Source: an uncultured Rhodospirillales bacterium (GTDB lineage: Bacteria; Pseudomonadota; Alphaproteobacteria; Acetobacterales; Acetobacteraceae). From it: a stretch of DNA of 64,000 nucleotides. The notes beneath the pieces were generated by a model that made no database searches, was not told the origin of the DNA, and saw nothing but the letters and a program-made list of their open reading frames with translations. A program made the translations under genes and the position numbers. Below, piece by piece: positions 56,772 through 64,000 of the stretch (the stretch's first letter is position 1; each line of letters opens with the position of its first letter). The DNA lies in NCBI GenBank assembly GCA_903844135.1, contig CAIMSN010000091.1, positions 18,651-82,650 of the forward strand, in the 5' to 3' direction.

Positions 56772-56798
56772 CTAGAAAGTTATAGTATAACGTTCTAG
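56772..56798. promoter_or_regulatory. Zur-type operator (27-bp near-perfect palindrome)
   Basis: The core GTTATAGTATAAC (56779-56791) is a perfect palindrome about a central G and matches the GTTATA-N-TATAAC core typical of Zur boxes as I recall them. Outer arms CTAGAA (56772-56777) and TTCTAG (56793-56798) extend the symmetry with one mismatched pair. It sits 12 bases before the TonB receptor ATG and contains -10-like words in both directions, so a bound repressor would control both divergent genes. Confidence 0.7.
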
Positions 56799-56809
56799 CG
56801 GAGCCTTGG

Positions 56810-58933
56810 ATGCGTGCCTCGTTCTGTCTTGCGGCCGTCGCCTGCACCGCCGCGGTTCCGGCCCTGGCCCAGACTCCGGCCGCGCCGGCTGATCCGATCG
56901 AACACGTCACCGTCCGGCTGGATCTGGCCCGCGCCGCGCTGCAGCCGAGCCTGGGCGCAGAAACCTATCGTCTGCGGCAGGGCGCGCTCGCCACCCTGCC
57001 GCAGGCCGGCAACGCGCCGCTGAACCAGGTGCTGCTGCAGGCGCCGGGCGTGGCGCAGGACAGCTACGGCCAGATCCATGTGCGCGGCGACCATGACGAG
57101 ATCCAGTTCCGCATCGACGGCGTGCAGTTGCCGGAAGGCCTGGCCGTGTTCGGCCAGAGCCTGCAGACGCGATTCGCCCGCGACATCGCGCTCACCACCG
57201 GCGCGCTGCCGGCGCAGTTCGGTTTCCTGCAGGCGGCGGTGGTCAGCATCGACACCAAGACCGGCCGCACCGACCCCGGCGGCGAGATCTCGCTCTATGG
57301 CGGCGCACGCGACCTGTTCCAGCCGTCCTTCTCCTACGGCGCGTCGTCCGGACGCTGGGACCTGTTCGTCACCGGCGACGCGCTGCACAGCAGGGTCGGG
57401 ATCGAGAATCCGACCCCCGCCTTCAACGCCGTGCACGATCTGTCCAACCAGACGCACGGACTCGCGAAACTGACCTTCACCGCCGACACCGACACGCGCG
57501 TCAGCCTGATCGCCGGGCTGTCCAACGCCGACTACCAGATCCCGAACAATCCCGCCCAGAGACCGATGCTCGGCCTTTCCGATGCAGGCGTCGCATCCTT
57601 CGACAGCGCCGGCCTGACCGAGCATCAGCGCGAGATCACCGATTTCGCGATCCTGTCGTTGCAGAAGTCTATCGGCACCCTGGATCTGCAGGTCGCCGCC
57701 TTCACCCGCTACAGCAGTCTGCATTATTCGCCCGACCCGGTGGGCGACCTGCTGTTCGACGGCATCAGCCAGACCGCGTCGCGCTCGGTGATGTCGAGCG
57801 GCGCCCAGACCGATGCCGCCTGGCACGTCTCCGACACGCATACGCTGCGCGCCGGCGCGCAACTGTTCGTCGAGCGGGCGGTGTTCGGCACCGATTCGGT
57901 CGTCTCGCCGCAGCTCGGCACCGACGCCGACGGCAACCCGGCCTATGGCGACCAGCCGATCTCGGTCCAGGACGGCGGCGGCAAGACCGGCACCCTCTAC
58001 GGGCTCTACGTGCAGGACGAATGGCGCATCCTGCCGTCCCTGACGATCAACTACGGCGCCCGCTTCGACGGCGTCAGCGAATTCGTCTCCGAGACCCAGC
58101 TCAGCCCGCGTGTGAACGTGGTCTGGCGTCCCACCCGGACCACCACGCTGCATGCCGGCTATTCGCGCTATTTCACCCCGCCGCCGTTCGAGGAGGTCAC
58201 CAACGGGAGCATCGCCAGCCTGCAAGGCACCAGCGCCGCCAGCGCCGTGACGCTGAACGACCGCGTCCGTCCGGAGCGGGATCATTACGTCGACGCCGGC
58301 ATCGACCAGATCGTGATCCCGGGCCTGCATCTCGGCCTCGACGCCTACTACAAGCAGGCGACCGACCTGATCGACGAGGGCCAGTTCGGCGCGCCCATCA
58401 TCCTGTCGGCCTTCAACTACGCCAAGGGACAGGTGCATGGCTACGAGGCGAGCCTGTCGTACGATCGCGGCCCGCTCTCGCTCTATGCCAACCTCGCCTG
58501 GTCCAGGGCGATCGGCAAGGACATCGTCTCGTCGCAATTCGACTTCTCCGCAGAGGATCTGGCCTACATCGCCAATCGCTGGGTGCATCTCGATCACGAC
58601 CAGCGCTGGACCGGCTCGGGCGGCGCGGCCTACACGCTGTTCCACACCACCGATCATCCGCTGCGCGCCTCGGCGGACCTGGTGGTGGGCTCAGGATTGC
58701 GCGCCGACGGCGCGGTGCCGAACGGACGCGCCCTGCCCGGCTATGACGTGGTCAATACGTCGCTGGTGCAGACGCTCAAGCATCGGCTCGGACGCGGCAC
58801 CGATCTGCGCCTCGATATCCTCAACCTGCTCGATCGCCGCTATATCATTCGCGACGGCAGCGGCATCGGCGTCGGCGCGCCGCAATTCGGGCTGCGACGG
58901 ACGATCCTGGTCGGGGTGACGCAGAAATTCTAG
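56810..58933 (+). CDS. TonB-dependent receptor, putative Zur-controlled
   Basis: This 707-residue outer-membrane transporter has a signal peptide ([16 protein letters not shown]) and a short plug region (about 45-175) with [36 protein letters not shown] and the [19 protein letters not shown] stretch, where the first strand of the plug is unusually compact. The remainder forms the beta-barrel, ending ILVGVTQKF with the terminal Phe needed for outer-membrane insertion. No obvious His-rich loops typical of some ZnuD proteins are seen. The Zur-type palindrome directly upstream suggests zinc or zinc-complex uptake; the ligand remains inferred. It diverges from a DPP-IV-like peptidase. Confidence 0.92.
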   Translation: MRASFCLAAVACTAAVPALAQTPAAPADPIEHVTVRLDLARAALQPSLGAETYRLRQGALATLPQAGNAPLNQVLLQAPGVAQDSYGQIHVRGDHDEIQFRIDGVQLPEGLAVFGQSLQTRFARDIALTTGALPAQFGFLQAAVVSIDTKTGRTDPGGEISLYGGARDLFQPSFSYGASSGRWDLFVTGDALHSRVGIENPTPAFNAVHDLSNQTHGLAKLTFTADTDTRVSLIAGLSNADYQIPNNPAQRPMLGLSDAGVASFDSAGLTEHQREITDFAILSLQKSIGTLDLQVAAFTRYSSLHYSPDPVGDLLFDGISQTASRSVMSSGAQTDAAWHVSDTHTLRAGAQLFVERAVFGTDSVVSPQLGTDADGNPAYGDQPISVQDGGGKTGTLYGLYVQDEWRILPSLTINYGARFDGVSEFVSETQLSPRVNVVWRPTRTTTLHAGYSRYFTPPPFEEVTNGSIASLQGTSAASAVTLNDRVRPERDHYVDAGIDQIVIPGLHLGLDAYYKQATDLIDEGQFGAPIILSAFNYAKGQVHGYEASLSYDRGPLSLYANLAWSRAIGKDIVSSQFDFSAEDLAYIANRWVHLDHDQRWTGSGGAAYTLFHTTDHPLRASADLVVGSGLRADGAVPNGRALPGYDVVNTSLVQTLKHRLGRGTDLRLDILNLLDRRYIIRDGSGIGVGAPQFGLRRTILVGVTQKF

Positions 58934-58946
58934 TCAGCAGGGAAGG

Positions 58947-58990
58947 CCAGGGGTTCTACCCCTGGACCCCACCAAGGGCGGAGCCCTTGG
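58947..58990. terminator. Paired hairpins after the TonB receptor gene
   Basis: Two adjacent stem-loops occur: CCAGGGG-TTCTA-CCCCTGG (58947-58965) and CCAAGGGC-GGA-GCCCTTGG (58972-58990). They follow the receptor stop (58933) and overlap the 3' end of the leftward small gene, so they can end transcription from both sides. GGGGTCCAGGGG-like hairpins of this kind are, from memory, common at gene ends in Acetobacteraceae. Confidence 0.7.
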
Positions 58991-59288
58991 AACCCGATTC
59001 CAAGGCAAGGAGCAGCCTTTCGGGGTGGTCGACGCGGACGCTGAGCGTCTCGCCGCGCGTGCGGACGGCGATGTTCGGCGCGTCGAAGCGATACAGGCGG
59101 AGGCGAACGCGCCCGACCCGCGGCACCCGCTTGCGGAGCGTCACGACGACCAGCGACAGGCCGAAACAGAGCCCCGTGCTGGCCGGGTGCGCCTCGCATA
59201 CGCCGATCCGGAGCAGGCCGTGCAGCACCACGGCGAACAGCGGTGCAGCGAAGGGGACTGTTCTCGCTTGCGCCATGGACGACGGCAT
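58956..59288 (-). CDS. Small membrane-associated hypothetical protein
   Basis: This 110-residue protein starts at an ATG with GGGAG seven bases upstream. Its N-terminal half has two hydrophobic stretches (FAAPLFAVVLHGLLRIGV; STGLCFGLSLVVVTL), followed by RLRLYRFDAPNIAVRTRGETLSVRVDHPERLLLAL, which recalls bacterial PH-like domains. The last ~13 residues (SGSKGSALGGVQG) read through the terminator hairpins, so an earlier functional end is likely. It follows the DUF2165 gene by 81 bases on the same strand. It is moderately supported; an opposite-strand frame exists but looks like a shadow. Confidence 0.45.
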   Translation of the reverse strand: MPSSMAQARTVPFAAPLFAVVLHGLLRIGVCEAHPASTGLCFGLSLVVVTLRKRVPRVGRVRLRLYRFDAPNIAVRTRGETLSVRVDHPERLLLALESGSKGSALGGVQG

Positions 59289-59369
59289 GACCGATCTCCC
59301 GCGAGAGGGATCGTTCTGTCATCGCATCGGCCGTCGAGCCAGCCACGGTCGCCCCGGCGACCGATCGGC

Positions 59370-59864
59370 TCAATCCGGCTGATTGATGTAGAGGCCGACC
59401 GCGATCAGAGTCAGGCAAAAGCGGAAAGCGGGCTCCTGGCCGTTCCAGATCCGGGATTGCCACATGGTGAACCATTCGCCGCCGATCACCGCGAAACCCA
59501 GGAACCAGAGCAGGAAGCCGACCAGCAGGCCGTAATGCACGCAGCGCTTTGCGGCGGCGAACTGCGCCGCGGCTGCGGTGCGCTGACGCAGCATCTGCCA
59601 GGTGGCGCAGGCAAACAGGGCGCCGGTCAGGCCCTCCGCGGCGATGATCGAGAGATAGGCCGCATGCCAGGCCCAGGGCACCGTCACGGCGCGCCACAGC
59701 AGCCGGTTGTCGGCGAACACGCTGTCCATCGAGAGCACATGACGCACGAAGGCGAAATTGTCGCCATAATCGGTCAGGTTGTTCAGACACACGAGGATGG
59801 CGAAGGCGGCCAGACAGGCCGTCATGCCGATCTTGGCGGTCCTGGCCGGGCGGTCGAGGGTCAC
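59370..59864 (-). CDS. DUF2165-family membrane protein
   Basis: This 164-residue inner-membrane protein has four helices (MTACLAAFAILVCLNN; AAYLSIIAAEGLTGALFACAT; YGLLVGFLLWFLGFAVIGG; FRFCLTLIAVGLYI). The DUF2165 hallmark NNLTDYGDNFAFVRHVLSMDSVFADNRLLWRAV is present early, together with GGEWFTMWQSRIWNGQEPAFRF. The family is uncharacterised. The GTG start overlaps the stop of the cysteine-hydrolase gene (GTGA), so it belongs to the same operon. Whether it is an importer, sensor or accessory factor is unknown. Confidence 0.87.
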   Translation of the reverse strand: MTLDRPARTAKIGMTACLAAFAILVCLNNLTDYGDNFAFVRHVLSMDSVFADNRLLWRAVTVPWAWHAAYLSIIAAEGLTGALFACATWQMLRQRTAAAAQFAAAKRCVHYGLLVGFLLWFLGFAVIGGEWFTMWQSRIWNGQEPAFRFCLTLIAVGLYINQPD

Positions 59865-60625
59865 GGCCCGCCGCAGGCTGCGATCAGCGCGTCGGAGACG
59901 GTGGTGAAGCCGTAGCATTGCCGGACGTTGTAGCGTGTCGCCTCGCGGCAGAAATCCGGCGACGTGGTCGCGGCGCAATCGTCGACCAGGATGCAGTCAT
60001 AGCCGAGGCAGCTCGCATCCTGCAGCGTCGCCATCACGCACTGGTCGACATTGACGCCGGCGAACAAAACGGTCTCGACGCGCAGGTTGCGCAGGATGCT
60101 GTCGAGCGGCGTGTCCCAGAAGCCGGACATGCGGTACTTGTCGATGCGGATGTCGCCCGGCCCCGGCTCCAGTTCGTCGACGATCGCGGCACTCCAGCTT
60201 CCTTGCTCCAGCACCGCGGCGTCGCGATGCGCCAGGCGGCTGCCGAGCCCGCTCCCGGTTCCAGCCGGATCATACACATGCAGCAGCGACGGGCTGAGGT
60301 TGAGACGGTCCGGACGATTGCCCCAATTGACCCACAGGATCGGCACCGCGTTGCCGCGCAGCACCGGCAACAGGCGCAACAGCGGGGCGATCGGCACACG
60401 CGCCGGCGCGACATCGACGCCGATCCCTGCGAGCCAGCCGTCGGGGTGGCAGAAATCGTTCTGCATGTCGATCACCATCAGCGCGGTGGCGGCGAGGTCG
60501 ATCCGAAGCGTCTGCGGCAGGGCATCGAGCGCGATCGGCTTCGACGGCGCCGGACGGCGGACCATGTCCACCGTCTCGGTGTCGACATGCCAGAGATTGC
60601 GCGGGGCGCTGCCGAGAGGATTCAT
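59861..60625 (-). CDS. Isochorismatase-family cysteine hydrolase
   Basis: This 254-residue cytoplasmic hydrolase has the family's catalytic triad: Asp in ALMVIDMQNDFCHPDGWL, Lys in RIDKYRMSGFWDTPLDSIL, and the nucleophile Cys in LFAGVNVDQCVMATLQDASCLGYD, with the cis-peptide GVNVDQCV motif. Such enzymes hydrolyse amides or vinyl ethers (nicotinamidase, ureidoacrylate, N-carbamoylsarcosine types). The N-terminal ~45 residues (RNLWHVDTETVDMVRRP) form an extension not in minimal members. It follows the cupin gene by 16 bases and overlaps the DUF2165 start. Substrate is unknown, but the operon partners suggest a catabolic amide. Confidence 0.87.
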   Translation of the reverse strand: MNPLGSAPRNLWHVDTETVDMVRRPAPSKPIALDALPQTLRIDLAATALMVIDMQNDFCHPDGWLAGIGVDVAPARVPIAPLLRLLPVLRGNAVPILWVNWGNRPDRLNLSPSLLHVYDPAGTGSGLGSRLAHRDAAVLEQGSWSAAIVDELEPGPGDIRIDKYRMSGFWDTPLDSILRNLRVETVLFAGVNVDQCVMATLQDASCLGYDCILVDDCAATTSPDFCREATRYNVRQCYGFTTVSDALIAACGGP

Positions 60626-60641
60626 CGCCGGCCGGTTCCGT

Positions 60642-61064
60642 TCAGGCGCAGAGCACGGCGAGGTCTTCCGCGTCGAGCGACACGCGCTCGCCGGCGCGGA
60701 TCAACTCGGCGAATCCCTCGTTCGGCGTCATGACCGTCAGCGTATAGAGCTTGTGCGCGCCAGTATTCTCGATCACGTGCTCGGAACCGGGTGCGACCAG
60801 CAGCGCGTCGCCCTTCCTGACCTGCGTCTCCTGGCCGTTGCAGCGCGCCACCCCCTCGCCGCTGAGCACGAAAAAGAATTCGTCGGCCGCCGCATGCGTG
60901 TTGGGCGGCGTGCGACCACCGACGGTGAAGATCTCCACCACGCAGACCGCATCGGTGCCGCCGGCCTGCTTGTCGAGCAGCAGCACGAAATAGTTGCTGT
61001 CGGTCGGCGCGATGCGGAACGCCTCGATCTCCGCGGCGGAGCGCTTGGTGAAGGCTGGCATCAT
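60642..61064 (-). CDS. Cupin-domain protein (mannose-6-phosphate-isomerase-like)
   Basis: This 140-residue protein carries a single cupin barrel: EIFTVGGRTPPNTHAAADEFFFVLSGEGVARCNGQE (motif 1, metal ligands His and Glu) and DALLVAPGSEHVIENTGAHKLYTLTVM (motif 2, His). The N-terminus (MMPAFTKRSAAEIEAFRIAP) is distinctive. Single-domain cupins of this kind act as dioxygenases, isomerases or sugar-binding accessories. Its ATG overlaps the stop of the S15 hydrolase (ATGA), and the cysteine-hydrolase gene follows, so it is a full operon member. Confidence 0.82.
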   Translation of the reverse strand: MMPAFTKRSAAEIEAFRIAPTDSNYFVLLLDKQAGGTDAVCVVEIFTVGGRTPPNTHAAADEFFFVLSGEGVARCNGQETQVRKGDALLVAPGSEHVIENTGAHKLYTLTVMTPNEGFAELIRAGERVSLDAEDLAVLCA

Positions 61065-62719
61065 GGCGATGGCTCCTCGGCCGGCGGCGCGAACGGCAGG
61101 AACAAGGCCGAGCCGCTCCCGGCGCCGGTACGGACATGCAGGGTAATGACGGACAGATCGGGTAACGTAGCGTCCCAGGGCCGGACGCCGTTGCCGGGAT
61201 TGACCGGAAAGGCCGGAAAGCAGGCGGCGGCGATCGACAGGCGCAGGGATTCGCCGGGGTGGATGGTGGCACAGGTCGCCCGCATCGGCAGCAGCACCGG
61301 GTCGGGCTGGTTGCCGAAACTGCCGTAGCCTTCGGCGAGCGGATAGGACGCGCCGCCGTCGGTCACGCGGGACAGGGTGGCGTGCAGGTCGAACGCGCGC
61401 GAATCCGACATCACCGACAGGGCCAGGCGGATCTCGCCGGCCAAGGTTGCCGGATCTTCGAACGGCGCGGTGGTGAAGCTCAGCACGTCGGCGCGGGCAT
61501 CGGTGGCGCGCCGGTCGACCGGACCGGCCGGAATGCCGAAGCTGCCACCGCAGGGCGCGGCCGGCCGCCATGGATCATGCACCAGATATTCGTCCGAGGG
61601 CGGCATCGGCGTCGCCGCCAGGATCCCGTCCCCGATGTCGATCGCCGCCCGCCCGGTGCCGCCGAACAGGAACATGGTCCCTGGCTCTCCGAAATCGTCC
61701 TGCACGCGCCAGACACGCGCCCCCATGTCGAACAGCGCGAGGCCGGTTTCCGGCTCCGGCGCGGACTCGTGCTTCAGCCAGCGATCGAACCAGGCGATCT
61801 GCTGCCGATCGATATCGGTGACGGCGGCGGCACCGAAATCGAGATCGCCGACCTTGCGGTCCCAGGGAAAATGCGACCAGGGACCGATCGCCATCCTGAG
61901 CGGAACATGACCGCGCAACGCGCGCCAGGCGGCGAGCGTGCCGGGCAGGTGGCTGTCATACCAGCCACCGATCAGGAACACGGCCGGCCCGTTCTCGAAG
62001 ATCTGTCGGCACTTCGACGCGGGCGAGATCGCCTGCCAATAGGGGCCGTCCTCGGGATGATCGGCCCATTGCGCGTAGTGCGTGTATTGGCCGAGACGAT
62101 CCATGAAGTCCGGCCGGCCGGGGCGGGATCCGGACAGGGGAAGCGCGTGACCGTACAGGTGCAGTTCCGCGTGCGCGGCGTGGTCTTCGGCCAGGCGGGC
62201 GGTCTCGGCTGCGAGCTGCGTCGCCCAGCCGAGATTGGCGCGGAGCGGAAAGGCGCCGTTCTCGTAGGCCCAGTCGGTGCGCAGATTCCAGCCGATCATC
62301 GCCGGCGCGATCGCCCGCAGCGCCGGGCTGGGTTCGGTGGCGGCCAGCAACTGGTTGGTGCCCTGGAACGAGAAGCCGAACATGCCGACGCGGCCATTGG
62401 CGTTCGGCAGGCAGGCCGCCCAGGCCACGCTGTCGGCGCCGTCGGCGGCCTCGTCGCGGAACAGGTCGAACCGGCCGCCGGACTCGCCGCGGCCGCGCAC
62501 ATCCTGGATCACCACGATATAGCCGTGCGACGCATACCAGGCCGGCGGTGCGTAGCAGAGCGCGGTACCGATCCTGCGCCCGTACGCCTGCCGCATCAGC
62601 AGCACCGGATAGGGGCCCTGCCCGTCCGGCGCCCAGAGATCGGCGACCAGCCTGACGCCGTCGCGGGTCAGCATTGACACGGTCCGCGGCGGCGCGACCG
62701 GCAGACGAGGCGGAGACAC
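61061..62719 (-). CDS. S15/CocE-family alpha/beta hydrolase
   Basis: This 552-residue hydrolase is of the X-Pro dipeptidyl-peptidase/cocaine-esterase family. The nucleophile Ser lies in GMFGFSFQGTNQL; the Asp context is AVFLIGGWYDSHLPG and His is in AIGPWSHFPWDRK. YIVVIQDVRGRGESGGRFDLFRDE and WLKHESAPEP are family stretches, and the C-terminal jelly-roll domain (PPSDEYLVHDP to RTGAGSGSALFLPF) completes it. It has no signal peptide, so it is cytoplasmic. GTG 62719 starts 2 bases after the upstream oxidase stop; the longer frame to 62974 is antisense-like. It probably hydrolyses an ester or amide produced or used by the same operon. Confidence 0.9.
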   Translation of the reverse strand: MSPPRLPVAPPRTVSMLTRDGVRLVADLWAPDGQGPYPVLLMRQAYGRRIGTALCYAPPAWYASHGYIVVIQDVRGRGESGGRFDLFRDEAADGADSVAWAACLPNANGRVGMFGFSFQGTNQLLAATEPSPALRAIAPAMIGWNLRTDWAYENGAFPLRANLGWATQLAAETARLAEDHAAHAELHLYGHALPLSGSRPGRPDFMDRLGQYTHYAQWADHPEDGPYWQAISPASKCRQIFENGPAVFLIGGWYDSHLPGTLAAWRALRGHVPLRMAIGPWSHFPWDRKVGDLDFGAAAVTDIDRQQIAWFDRWLKHESAPEPETGLALFDMGARVWRVQDDFGEPGTMFLFGGTGRAAIDIGDGILAATPMPPSDEYLVHDPWRPAAPCGGSFGIPAGPVDRRATDARADVLSFTTAPFEDPATLAGEIRLALSVMSDSRAFDLHATLSRVTDGGASYPLAEGYGSFGNQPDPVLLPMRATCATIHPGESLRLSIAAACFPAFPVNPGNGVRPWDATLPDLSVITLHVRTGAGSGSALFLPFAPPAEEPSP

Positions 62720-62721
62720 GC

Positions 62722-64000
62722 TCAGGCGGCCGGGCGGGTGAAGCTGCGCATCTTGCCGGGATTGAGCAGGCCGGCCGGATCCATGTGCTGCTTCACCGCC
62801 GCCAGCTCCGGCGAGGCGACGCGGTGCAGTCCGCCATCCTCGATCGTATACACGTGAGGATTGGCGATCAGCACGCCGCGCTCCTCGTGCAGCCGGATGA
62901 TCTCGTCGAGCCGTTCCTCGGTCGAATAGCGCAGCACCGGCAGCCCGGAACAGGTCATGCGGCCGCTCCGGCACTGAAAATTGGTCGGCAGGAATTCGAG
63001 ATGCATCATCAGCTCGTCACCGAACAGCGCGCGGATCGCCTCGACACGCGCCAGCGTGTCGTCGGGCGGGAACAGACATTGCAGATAGGTGAAGCCGCGA
63101 TCGCGCTTGAGCACCTGCAGCGTGGTGTGGTTCCAGGTCAGTTCGTAGAGCGGTGTGCGCGCCGGGTCGTCCTCCGCCTCGGCCAGGGCGCCCTCGAAGC
63201 AGAGCGTGCCGCCCTGTTCTTTCGCCAGGCTGGTGGCGGCGTCGAGACCGGACGGCGCGACGATCGCCAGCGCCAGCGGCCGATCCTGCGGCACCAGGTC
63301 CCGCAGCGGCGCGAAATAGGGCGTCAGGGCCGCGTCGGTGACGGTCGAGAGCTTCTTCTCGATGCCGAACTGCGAGGCCAAAGCGAGGCCGAACCGGGCA
63401 GCGGCGGGAAAGTCCGGGAAGCTGTAGGCCGCCTCCCGCCAGGCGACGGCCGGCTGCACCGGGATCTCCAGCTCGGTGACGATGCCGGTGGTGCCGTAGG
63501 TATGGTTGACCGCATCGGTCGCGTCGCCGCGCAGCTCGATCGCCATCGGCGGGTCCTGCAGGCTCACCACCCGGACCGCCAGCAGATTGCCGCGATCGCG
63601 CAGGCCGCCCCAGGTGACGGAACCGATGCCGCCGGAGCCGCCGGAGACGAAGCCGCCGATGCTGGCGGTGCGCTTGGTGGAGGGATACAGGCGGATTTCC
63701 CAGCCCTGCGCGCGCAGCTGCCGGTCGAGCGCCAGCAGGTTCATGCCAGCCTGCACCCTGGCAATGCCGTCGCGCACCCAGAGCAACCGGTCGAAAGCGC
63801 CCATGTCGACGATCGCGCCGCCTTCCAGCGGCACCGCCTGGCCGTAATTGCCGGTGCCGCCGCCACGCGTGGTCAGCGGCACGCGATGCGCCAGCGCGCT
63901 GGCCGCCAGCCGCAGCAATTCCGGCTCGTCGCGCGGCATCACCACGACGTCGCCGAACCGGCTGTCGAGCTGGCGCTTCAGCACCGGGCTGTACCAGTAG
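62722..64000 (-). CDS. FAD-linked oxidase (GlcD/lactate-dehydrogenase-like), 5' end outside window
   Basis: A frame continuous to the right edge encodes at least 426 residues; the start lies beyond 64000 (upstream codons read YWYSPVLKRQL). The FAD-binding PP-loop PLTTRGGGTGNYGQAVPLEGGAIVDMG and GGFVSGGSGGIGSVTWGGL are typical of FAD_binding_4 oxidases, which oxidise hydroxy acids, aldonolactones or alcohols. A C-terminal oxidase domain ends QHMDPAGLLNPGKM, the classic GlcD-family finish. It is the first visible gene of the oxidase-S15-cupin-hydrolase-DUF2165 operon. Substrate is unknown. Confidence 0.87.
   Translation of the reverse strand, partial: YWYSPVLKRQLDSRFGDVVVMPRDEPELLRLAASALAHRVPLTTRGGGTGNYGQAVPLEGGAIVDMGAFDRLLWVRDGIARVQAGMNLLALDRQLRAQGWEIRLYPSTKRTASIGGFVSGGSGGIGSVTWGGLRDRGNLLAVRVVSLQDPPMAIELRGDATDAVNHTYGTTGIVTELEIPVQPAVAWREAAYSFPDFPAAARFGLALASQFGIEKKLSTVTDAALTPYFAPLRDLVPQDRPLALAIVAPSGLDAATSLAKEQGGTLCFEGALAEAEDDPARTPLYELTWNHTTLQVLKRDRGFTYLQCLFPPDDTLARVEAIRALFGDELMMHLEFLPTNFQCRSGRMTCSGLPVLRYSTEERLDEIIRLHEERGVLIANPHVYTIEDGGLHRVASPELAAVKQHMDPAGLLNPGKMRSFTRPAA

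Overview
The window is 64 kb of high-GC, gene-dense DNA from a free-living Gram-negative bacterium, most likely an alphaproteobacterium and plausibly Acetobacteraceae (inference). Supporting signs are an alphaproteobacterial SAM-II riboswitch in front of a metZ-like gene, the metX-metW pair, two TonB-dependent receptors, two secreted S53 acid peptidases, and hairpin-rich intergenic elements. Almost every gene has a long open antisense frame caused by GC-rich codon use; these were discarded. No phage, insertion sequence, CRISPR array or rRNA was seen. One tRNA-Gly(CCC) is present.

Layout. 1-4.7 kb: sugar/polyol ABC importer (DUF2291 protein, RbsA-, RbsC- and RbsB-like proteins) with a short-chain dehydrogenase. 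4.7-6.8 kb: first S53 peptidase with its own promoter and a 17-bp terminator stem. 6.8-8.5 kb: purine-ring catabolism (AllC-like amidohydrolase diverging from UraH). 8.5-11.7 kb: TetR regulator and divergent dehydrogenase around a perfect palindrome, then an FAD monooxygenase-like protein. 11.7-14.4 kb: TonB receptor and ModE-like regulator with a ModE-type operator between them. 14.4-21.4 kb: PEBP protein, then a hybrid sensor kinase, HisC-like aminotransferase, DUF817 protein and nucleoside hydrolase in one tightly packed run. 21.2-26.7 kb: CDP-alcohol phosphotransferase, a small coiled-coil protein, modABC plus a NUDIX gene, and thiM. 26.7-35.4 kb: MscS-type channel coupled to a 2OG-Fe dioxygenase, MFS exporter/LysR pair, small membrane and zinc-ribbon proteins, a second NUDIX, and a YefM/YoeB toxin-antitoxin pair. 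35.4-43.6 kb: metX-metW, a 1271-residue WbsX/GT4/GT2 fusion, and KatG. 43.6-50.3 kb: cupin, second S53 peptidase, DUF1653 protein, secreted protein, tRNA-Gly, SAM-II riboswitch with metZ, apaG and folE. 50.3-58.9 kb: repeat-rich spacer, periplasmic-sensor diguanylate cyclase, a secreted protein of seven 20-residue repeats, a DPP-IV-like S9 peptidase and a divergent TonB receptor with a Zur-type box. 58.9-64 kb: a five- or six-gene run (FAD oxidase, S15/CocE hydrolase, cupin, cysteine hydrolase, DUF2165 and perhaps a small membrane protein) of unknown pathway.

The most interesting points are metal-related. A TonB receptor lies under a near-canonical ModE box about 9 kb from modABC. A second TonB receptor lies under a near-perfect Zur-type palindrome. 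Its divergent partner is a prolyl peptidase, which is followed by a gene for a secreted, His-containing repeat protein whose repeats differ mostly at synonymous positions. These links are inferences from sequence and position only.
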